From the NCBI RefSeq assembly GCF_009882985.1, contig NZ_WTUZ01000040.1, positions 186,001-250,000 on the forward strand: a DNA stretch of 64,000 nt, written 5' to 3'. Both the position numbers and the translations under genes were made by a program. Under the pieces are notes generated by a model that saw only the letters and a list, made by a program, of their open reading frames with translations, searched no databases and was not told the origin of the DNA. Source of the stretch: Paenibacillus silvestris. GTDB lineage: Bacteria; Bacillota; Bacilli; Paenibacillales; NBRC-103111. Positions 58,949-64,000 of this stretch are shown piece after piece (positions within the stretch are counted from its first letter, which is position 1; every line of letters starts with the position of its first letter).

Positions 58949-58979
58949 AGCCCCATCCGTATTAATCTACAGAGGGGCT
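58949..58979 (-). terminator. Intercistronic hairpin between binding-protein and kinase genes
   Basis: Minus-strand stem AGCCCC + TCTGTA / TACGGA + GGGGCT (one G-U pair, one bulge), loop GATTAA. No good T run. It occupies the same position as the hairpin at 36871-36934 in the third operon. Confidence 0.5.
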
Positions 58980-59012
58980 CCAACAATTCTACTGCAATTT
59001 ACTATACACTAA

Positions 59013-60647
59013 TCATACACCTGATTTTTTCTTAAAAGAAGCCTCAAGTTCCGTAAGAATTTGTGCTCCGCCTTGCGATTTCCATTTCTCCACGAATTCA
59101 TCAAACTTCTTACCATCAGCACCCATAATAATCTGCGTAAAGACAGAATCACGCATCGTGTTCAGTTCCACAAGCTTCGCGATTTTCGTAGGTGAATCTA
59201 GATAATTAGAGGCATCCGTAATTTGGAACTTATTATTGATGGCTACGTCCAATGCCTGCGCTTGTCTAAGCGGCAGCGACTCTAGATAACGAGGCCAGCC
59301 TTTCAAACCTGGCGCAAACAGATAGCTTTGAACACCGCGGAAATTTCCGTTCTTATCCTGCTGCGTCTTAGGATCGAGTAGATCGGTAACAAGCTTCATC
59401 TTGCCGCCTTCGATCTTGTAATCTTCCCCTTCCATCCCCCATACGGTTAGCATTTGATTCTCCAATGACAGGGAGTTTTCGATGATGGACAGCACCTTTT
59501 TCGGATCTTTTGTTTTGGCGCTAATCGCATGCATTTGTCCGAATGGCGCGCCTGCTGGAGCTACGGCTTTACCATCTGAGCCGACGATGGAATCCGTCAA
59601 AGTCAAATATTTGAGTGGTTGAACGGATTGATCGGGTAGTTTCCCGTCTGATGCGAGTTTGCCGCTTTTCTTGAGCTCATTGGTTTCCACTTGGGTATCG
59701 TAATCGTTAGGCGTGGACCACCAGCCCATCCAGGAAAACAGTTTGCCACTGAATAGCTTCGCCCGCAGCTGCTCTTCTTTAATGGTTGCAAATTCCTTAT
59801 CGATGAGTCCTTCAGCATACATTTTTTGCAAATAAAGCAGAGCTTCTTTCATTTTGGGATCGATATCATAATTGCTGAATTTACCGTCTTTCTCTGTGAA
59901 ATAGCCCGGTGTTACACCAAATGCCCCAAAAATATGGTCAAAAGAATTATTGGCATACTTCTGCTGACCAATCTGCGCCGTATAGCCGCCTAACGGGATG
60001 ATATCCGGTTTATCTGCCTTGATTTTCTTTAGTAAATTGTCATACTCCTCTAATGTTTTGGGTACCTGAGCGCCTGCCTTATCCAAATAATCCTTACGCA
60101 ACACCAGATTCCAGCGGTACCCTGCCCCTGGACCCCCTTGATAAGGTATTCCATAAATTTTGCCGTTTACTTTGGCCTGCTCGAATACTTCTTTCGGAAC
60201 TTCCTTAAGAATATTTGGGGTATCTTTTTCATTAATTAGATTCGTGAGGTCGAAAAAAGCACCTTGCTGGGCATATTTCTGAAAATCATCGGCAAAATCA
60301 ATCCGTACCACGTCGGGGATTTCTCCGCTCGACATCTTCAGATTCAGCTTCGTTTTATACTGCTGGACATCCACCATCTCTGGAACGATTTTGATATTCA
60401 GCTTCTTCTCCACTGTATGCATAACAATATCTTTCGATGGATCATAGGGCTTGGATATATCCTGCGCTTTTAGCCATTTCAGTTCATAAGGCTCATCGCT
60501 TTTCGGTGCCGCAGAGCCAGCAACTTCAGTTGGCGATGATGTAGCAGCAGCCGGATCGACTGTTTTGCTGCATCCTGTAAGCGTTACGGTCCCTGCCAAT
60601 ATAGCTGCAATTGCACTGTACGACCAAACTTTAGCTTGATTTGACAT
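59013..60647 (-). CDS. LplA-type sugar-binding lipoprotein
   Basis: A 544-residue solute-binding lipoprotein. The signal peptide ends in TLTGC (lipobox). The larger size and the pattern YELKWLKAQDISKPYDPSKDIVMHTVEKKLNIKI resemble YtcQ/LplA-type proteins linked to oligogalacturonide or other plant-polysaccharide uptake. I start at the ATG at 60647 (MSNQAKV) with AGGAGG 10 nt upstream. It follows the two permease genes and precedes the two-component genes. Confidence 0.9.
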   Translation of the reverse strand: MSNQAKVWSYSAIAAILAGTVTLTGCSKTVDPAAATSSPTEVAGSAAPKSDEPYELKWLKAQDISKPYDPSKDIVMHTVEKKLNIKIVPEMVDVQQYKTKLNLKMSSGEIPDVVRIDFADDFQKYAQQGAFFDLTNLINEKDTPNILKEVPKEVFEQAKVNGKIYGIPYQGGPGAGYRWNLVLRKDYLDKAGAQVPKTLEEYDNLLKKIKADKPDIIPLGGYTAQIGQQKYANNSFDHIFGAFGVTPGYFTEKDGKFSNYDIDPKMKEALLYLQKMYAEGLIDKEFATIKEEQLRAKLFSGKLFSWMGWWSTPNDYDTQVETNELKKSGKLASDGKLPDQSVQPLKYLTLTDSIVGSDGKAVAPAGAPFGQMHAISAKTKDPKKVLSIIENSLSLENQMLTVWGMEGEDYKIEGGKMKLVTDLLDPKTQQDKNGNFRGVQSYLFAPGLKGWPRYLESLPLRQAQALDVAINNKFQITDASNYLDSPTKIAKLVELNTMRDSVFTQIIMGADGKKFDEFVEKWKSQGGAQILTELEASFKKKSGV

Positions 60648-60716
60648 GTTGAAATGACCTCCTAGTATTTTCTTTATCATGTAACTCAATTAAGATGTGC
60701 TCTTTGAGTAAAGCTT

Positions 60717-61592
60717 CTATCCTTTCACTGAACCAATGAGCATCCCCTGTTCAAAGTGCTTTTGGATAAACGGATAAATGACTAGCATCGGCATCGCCAC
60801 AATTACAATTGCAGCCATTTGAATGCCAATTGTTGGCGGTGGTGTGGATCCGGCAGCCTCCAATAATTCAGGTGGAAGGCTGGAACTGGCAATAATGGTG
60901 CGTAAGACGAGCTGAACTGGAGCTTTGTGCCAATCCGTAACATATAACATTGCTTGGAAGAAATCGTTCCAGTAGACCACCAGATAGAGCAGTCCAATCG
61001 TGGCGATAACCGGTTTGGATAAAGGCAGGACGATCTGCCAAAGAATTCTGAACTCGGATGCGCCATCGATGGAAGCGGATTCCCGCAAGCTTTCAGGAAT
61101 ACCTTCAAAGAAGGATTTCATTATGATCATGTTGAAAGCGCTGTACGCCATAACCAGAATAAGCACATAACTTGTGTTGAGCAATCCCAACTGTTTAATG
61201 GTGATATAGGTGGGGATCATCCCCCCTTTAAACAACATGGTGAAGATGAAGTAGAGCATGAATAATCTGCGTCCAGGCAATCTTTTTTCAGCAAGTGCGT
61301 AAGCCGATGTTGTCGTAAGGAATAAAGCGAGGAGTACGCCTCCTGCTGAATTGCGGATCGTATTGCCATAAGCCACGAAGATTAGCGAGCCCTCTTTCAG
61401 CAAATACGTATAGTACTCCAAACTGAACGAAGTTGGAAACAAAATCAAACCATTTTTTTCGCTAAAAATGTGATAAGGTGTCACGGAAACGGATATAACA
61501 TACCAGAAAGGAATTACAATGACGATGGTTATGACCGTTAGTATCAAATAATTTGTGGCGACAAAGATATTCTCGCCTTTCGTTAGCTTCAT
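60717..61592 (-). CDS. LplC/YtcP-type sugar ABC permease
   Basis: A 291-residue permease of the MalG group. The EAA loop reads SLRESASIDGASEFRILWQIVLPLSKPVI; the C-terminus KHFEQGMLIGSVKG and YYTYLLKEGSLIFVAYGNTIRNSAGGV are the LplC/YtcP pattern. I start at the ATG at 61592 (MKLTKGEN) because AAGGGGAAG lies about 9 nt upstream. It starts 19 bp after the other permease ends. Confidence 0.92.
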   Translation of the reverse strand: MKLTKGENIFVATNYLILTVITIVIVIPFWYVISVSVTPYHIFSEKNGLILFPTSFSLEYYTYLLKEGSLIFVAYGNTIRNSAGGVLLALFLTTTSAYALAEKRLPGRRLFMLYFIFTMLFKGGMIPTYITIKQLGLLNTSYVLILVMAYSAFNMIIMKSFFEGIPESLRESASIDGASEFRILWQIVLPLSKPVIATIGLLYLVVYWNDFFQAMLYVTDWHKAPVQLVLRTIIASSSLPPELLEAAGSTPPPTIGIQMAAIVIVAMPMLVIYPFIQKHFEQGMLIGSVKG

Positions 61593-61611
61593 CGGTACTC
61601 TTCCCCTTTTG

Positions 61612-62562
61612 TCAGAAAATGCCGGAATCATTTATCCGTTTGGCTAACTGATTGGCGATAAGCATCAGGACAAGTCCGATAGCTCCCTTGATAACATCTG
61701 CCGCAGCAGCAAGGCTAAGGTTAAACTGCTCGATGCCAACACGGTAAATGTACGTATCCAGAATATCCCCGACTTCAAACACCATCGGATTGTACAAATT
61801 GATGACCTGATCAAGCCCGGCACTCATGACGTACCCAACCCGAAGGATGAAGATGACGATAATTGTTCCTTTAATTCCTGGCAAGGTGACGTGAGTCATG
61901 CGCTGAAACCGCGACGCTCCGTCCATAATAGCCGCTTCATAGACTTCCGGATTGAGTCCTGCGATCGCGGCAATGTAGATGATAGCTGCCCAGCCCATCT
62001 CTTTCATAGCATCTGTGACAACTAGGATCGTGCGAAAATACGCTGGTTCAACGAGCAAATAAGCAGGATCACCACCGAAAAACGCAATGATTTTATTAAT
62101 CACACCAGTTTCCGGTGAGAGGAGCAGCGTGATAATTCCTCCATAAACGACCCAGGATACGAACCTTGGAAGGTAGACGGCCGTTTGGAGTGACTTTTTG
62201 AACCATACGACACGTATTTCATTTAGTGCAAGCGCTAGCAAAATAGGACATAGGAATCCGCTTATCATTTTGTACAAACTAATGAGCAAGGTATTCTTGA
62301 ACGCATTCAGAAACATATCGGACTCGAACAGCATCTGGAAATATTTGAATCCTACCCAATGGCTGCCCGAAAATCCTTGTATGGCGTTGTAATCCATAAA
62401 GGCAATGCTGACACCGTAAAGCGGAAGATAATCAAATAGGAGCACCCATAAGAATGCTGGAACTAGCAGGACATACAACAGCTTATATTTCCAAATCCTC
62501 CTTATCTGCCTGTGTAACGGCTTTTCTTTTGTATTTGTCATGCTGGCGGTCATCAGTTCCAT
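61612..62562 (-). CDS. LplB/YteP-type sugar ABC permease
   Basis: A 316-residue permease of the UgpA/MalF group. The EAA loop reads EVYEAAIMDGASRFQRMTHVTLPGIKG; YKLLYVLLVPAFLWVLLFDYLPLYGVSIAFMDYN is the LplB/YteP N-terminal signature. AGGAGGGA lies 7 nt upstream of the ATG. First gene of the fourth CUT1 operon. Confidence 0.93.
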   Translation of the reverse strand: MELMTASMTNTKEKPLHRQIRRIWKYKLLYVLLVPAFLWVLLFDYLPLYGVSIAFMDYNAIQGFSGSHWVGFKYFQMLFESDMFLNAFKNTLLISLYKMISGFLCPILLALALNEIRVVWFKKSLQTAVYLPRFVSWVVYGGIITLLLSPETGVINKIIAFFGGDPAYLLVEPAYFRTILVVTDAMKEMGWAAIIYIAAIAGLNPEVYEAAIMDGASRFQRMTHVTLPGIKGTIIVIFILRVGYVMSAGLDQVINLYNPMVFEVGDILDTYIYRVGIEQFNLSLAAAADVIKGAIGLVLMLIANQLAKRINDSGIF

Positions 62563-62615
62563 TTCAATTCCCTCCTGTCCGACCTCTATCTCTAACTTTT
62601 CTAGCCAAGAAAGTG

Positions 62616-62643
62616 TTTATAGAATAAGCTTATCGGAAATCAA
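62616..62643 (-). promoter_or_regulatory. Promoter of the fourth CUT1 operon
   Basis: Minus-strand -35 TTGATT (62638-62643), 16-bp spacer, -10 TATAAA (62616-62621). Confidence 0.65.
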
Positions 62644-62737
62644 AGGAGTGGAAAACCTGAGTGAAGGACAAAAATACGGGGTAAAAGTCTTTTTTTGATG
62701 ACTATTTAGCTTGGTAAAAGCTTGTACATACAAAAAA

Positions 62738-62766
62738 TTGCTTTGCTGACGAACATGTGTTAAGAT
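62738..62766 (+). promoter_or_regulatory. Promoter of the cold-shock gene, with long 5' UTR
   Basis: -35 TTGCTT (62738-62743), 17-bp spacer, -10 TAAGAT (62761-62766). The start near 62773 leaves a 5' UTR of about 125 nt, typical of csp genes. Confidence 0.7.
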
Positions 62767-62799
62767 ACAAATATAAATCGACTTCGCATAAATTCACAT

Positions 62800-62854
62800 A
62801 TTGAAAAGGTGATCATTTGTGTAATGGTAACTTTTTCAATGTGTGATTTTTTTT
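62800..62854 (+). promoter_or_regulatory. Hairpin in the csp 5' UTR followed by an 8-T run
   Basis: ATTGAAAAGGTGATCATT (62800-62817) pairs with AATGGTAACTTTTTCAAT (62823-62840) around TGTGT: 18 positions with one G-A mismatch and two G-U pairs. T8 starts 6 nt after it (62847-62854). It could be a cold-sensitive RNA switch or an attenuator. Confidence 0.6.
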
Positions 62855-62897
62855 GTCGAAAAATACATGTTAAATAACTTTTTGGAGGTAACACATT

Positions 62898-63098
62898 ATG
62901 GAAACAGGTACAGTGAAATGGTTTAACGCAGAGAAAGGCTTTGGCTTTATCGAAATGGAAGGCGGAAATGACGTATTCGTACATTTCTCCGCAATTCAAG
63001 GCGACGGATTCAAATCTTTGGACGAAGGTCAACGCGTTCAATTTAACGTAGCTCAAGGCAACCGCGGTCCACAAGCCGAGAACGTTGTTAAACTGTAA
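62898..63098 (+). CDS. Cold-shock protein (CspA/CspB family)
   Basis: A 66-residue single cold-shock domain. The RNA-binding motifs are both present: RNP1 KGFGFI and RNP2 VFVHF. It acts as an RNA chaperone in cold and in growth transitions. GGAGG lies 9 nt upstream of the ATG. The long hairpin-bearing 5' UTR is the hallmark of cold-induced csp genes. It is followed by a terminator and the YdjO-like gene. Confidence 0.96.
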   Translation: METGTVKWFNAEKGFGFIEMEGGNDVFVHFSAIQGDGFKSLDEGQRVQFNVAQGNRGPQAENVVKL

Positions 63099-63115
63099 TA
63101 CACAGATACACAAGA

Positions 63116-63150
63116 AACTGTCCTTAACATGTGTTAAGGGCAGTTTTTTT
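63116..63150 (+). terminator. Terminator between csp and ydjO-like genes
   Basis: AACTGTCCTTAACA / TGTTAAGGGCAGTT (14 bp, one G-U pair), followed by T7. Read-through would feed the YdjO-like gene 20 bp downstream. Confidence 0.88.
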
Positions 63151-63169
63151 ATCTAAGGAGGAGTACACG

Positions 63170-63400
63170 ATGTATTTTCGAAGAAAATCAATCGAGGAGA
63201 TCCCTCAGGAGATCACCAAAATCTGGGCCTGCAAGAAGGACGATTGTAATGGTTGGATTCGAGATAATTTTGCCTTTGAATACGCCCCAACTTGTCACCA
63301 GTGCCTCTCTCCCATGATTAGCAGTGTAAAAATGCTTCCGATTCTTTCCAATCCCAACACCGATATGAAGTCCCTTATTAAAGGAAGACAGATTTCGTAA
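63170..63400 (+). CDS. YdjO-like cold-inducible zinc-ribbon protein
   Basis: A 76-residue protein with four cysteines: Cys21 and Cys26 (WACKKDDCNGWIRDNF) and Cys42 and Cys45 (TCHQCLSPM). They would bind a zinc ion in a ribbon. WxCxxxxCNGWxRxxF is the YdjO pattern. The ATG at 63170 has AAGGAGGAG about 7 nt upstream. No promoter is obvious between it and the csp terminator, so read-through of that terminator is likely; the pairing with csp suggests cold induction. Function is unknown. Confidence 0.85.
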   Translation: MYFRRKSIEEIPQEITKIWACKKDDCNGWIRDNFAFEYAPTCHQCLSPMISSVKMLPILSNPNTDMKSLIKGRQIS

Positions 63401-63427
63401 CAATCTTTTCCTTGATCAGGTACACCA

Positions 63428-63468
63428 AAAGAGGCTGCGCAGTATTTATGCGACGGCCTTTTTTTCAT
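63428..63468. terminator. Probable bidirectional terminator between the YdjO-like and DUF1801 genes
   Basis: AAAAGAGGC...CGCA / TGCG...GGCCTTTTTTT forms an interrupted stem with T7. Confidence 0.55.
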
Positions 63469-63510
63469 ATATTTATATAGAAAATGCAGCGGTAACCCCT
63501 GCTTCATCCA

Positions 63511-63930
63511 TTAGCCTGGATAGGTCTCTTTTAGAAATTGTATCGACTCTTTAATTAACGTCCTCAAGACTTGAACATCGATGTCATCTACTTTGTTAAT
63601 GTAGACACAAGCTTTGCCAGTCGTATGCTTTCCGAACTTCTGCAAGAGTGACTCCCGCTGCGAGTCGCCTATTACAAAATATAAACTAATCTTGCCTTTC
63701 CTTGGCGAAAAGCCAACTAGAGGTGCATCACCTTCATGGCCGGTGGCATATTTGTAATGATAAGATCCAAATCCTATAATACTAGGTCCCCACATCTTCG
63801 CAGGGTATCCGGATGTTTCCGTAAAGATATCCAGAAGCTTATAGGCATCTTCCCGCTTCTTGGGGCTATCGACATCTTCAATAAACGCGTTAACACTCGT
63901 GTCGTTTTCCTTCGTCTTTTGTTCATACAT
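63511..63930 (-). CDS. DUF1801-family protein (YdhG-like)
   Basis: A 139-residue cytoplasmic protein of the DUF1801/YdhG fold. The core is visible as KMWGPSIIGFGSYHYKYATG followed by the long strand GKISLYFV and the terminal helix LRTLIKESIQFLKETYPG. Its function is unknown. The start is uncertain: the ATG at 63930 has only GAGTGAT nearby, and a TTG nine bases upstream is possible. Confidence 0.8.
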   Translation of the reverse strand: MYEQKTKENDTSVNAFIEDVDSPKKREDAYKLLDIFTETSGYPAKMWGPSIIGFGSYHYKYATGHEGDAPLVGFSPRKGKISLYFVIGDSQRESLLQKFGKHTTGKACVYINKVDDIDVQVLRTLIKESIQFLKETYPG

Positions 63931-64000
63931 GGGATACAATCACTCGCTTCCATTAGATGTACCGACTTGAAAAGTAACGTATCATGAGTCGCTACAGCTT

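Noticed and set aside
1..64000. tRNA, rRNA, insertion sequences, prophage, attachment sites, CRISPR
   Set aside because: No transposase or integrase frame, no tRNA-like cloverleaf and no regular repeat arrays were found by reading both strands. A formal search could still find a weak one.

Overview
The window looks like a chromosomal segment of a Paenibacillus-type Firmicute. The evidence is the density of YesM/YesN-type two-component systems beside CUT1 sugar transporters, lipobox signal peptides, GGAGG-type ribosome binding sites, an SLH-anchored glycosidase, long bidirectional terminators built around a GTCAT..ATGAC core, and a moderate GC content. No tRNA, rRNA, insertion sequence, prophage or CRISPR array was found. 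Most genes lie on the minus strand in long operons.

Layout. 1-5777: the start of a kinase-like membrane protein cut by the left edge, an Ohr peroxidase, a serine hydrolase, an aldo/keto reductase-MerR pair with a classic 19-bp-spacer MerR promoter, an acetyltransferase and a methyltransferase. 5905-13350: a catabolic cluster with a CUT1 transporter, a TIM-barrel isomerase, an AraC regulator, a dehydrogenase, a ThuB-like oxidoreductase and an internally deleted thuA remnant. 13550-21109: a second CUT1 transporter controlled by a histidine kinase, a stand-alone binding protein and a response regulator (an AraPST-like three-component sensor). 21638-24634: DedA, a diacylglycerol-glucosyltransferase-like enzyme, a small orphan ORF and a VOC protein. 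24668-29748: a thiol-redox operon (CcdA, TlpA-like thioredoxin, MsrAB lipoprotein) continuing into a YesMN-type system and possibly a 34-residue membrane peptide. 29911-33390: VOC protein, catalase, a phosphotransferase-fold protein. 33432-40171: a third CUT1 transporter with its two-component system. 40310-44489: a 1060-residue protein with the LQRTLGNRAV-type leader of contractile-injection-system cargo, followed by a YbjN-fold gene. 44708-46841: UPF0173 hydrolase and a TetR/paired-SMR operon. 47299-52830: a secreted NlpC/P60 hydrolase and a very large SLH-anchored GH27 enzyme. 53092-56176: a DoxX protein with tandem operators, an isomerase-like protein and an Lsa-type ABC-F ribosome-protection gene preceded by a complete attenuator leader. 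56250-62562: a fourth CUT1 transporter with its two-component system. 62898-63930: a cold-shock protein, a YdjO-like zinc-ribbon protein and a DUF1801 protein.

How it fits together. Four CUT1 importers are present but none has an ATPase gene in the window, so all probably share an MsmX-like ATPase encoded elsewhere. Three are beside dedicated sensors and one beside an AraC regulator. With the SLH-anchored glycosidase this suggests a plant- or soil-polysaccharide scavenging lifestyle. Stress functions are interspersed: Ohr, catalase, MsrAB repair, paired SMR efflux, antibiotic ribosome protection and cold shock.

The most unusual items are the Lsa attenuator, whose pairing segments can be read directly; the contractile-injection-type cargo/chaperone-like pair; the redox-repair operon fused to a two-component system; the thuA deletion remnant; and a diverged 180-bp intergenic repeat present twice.
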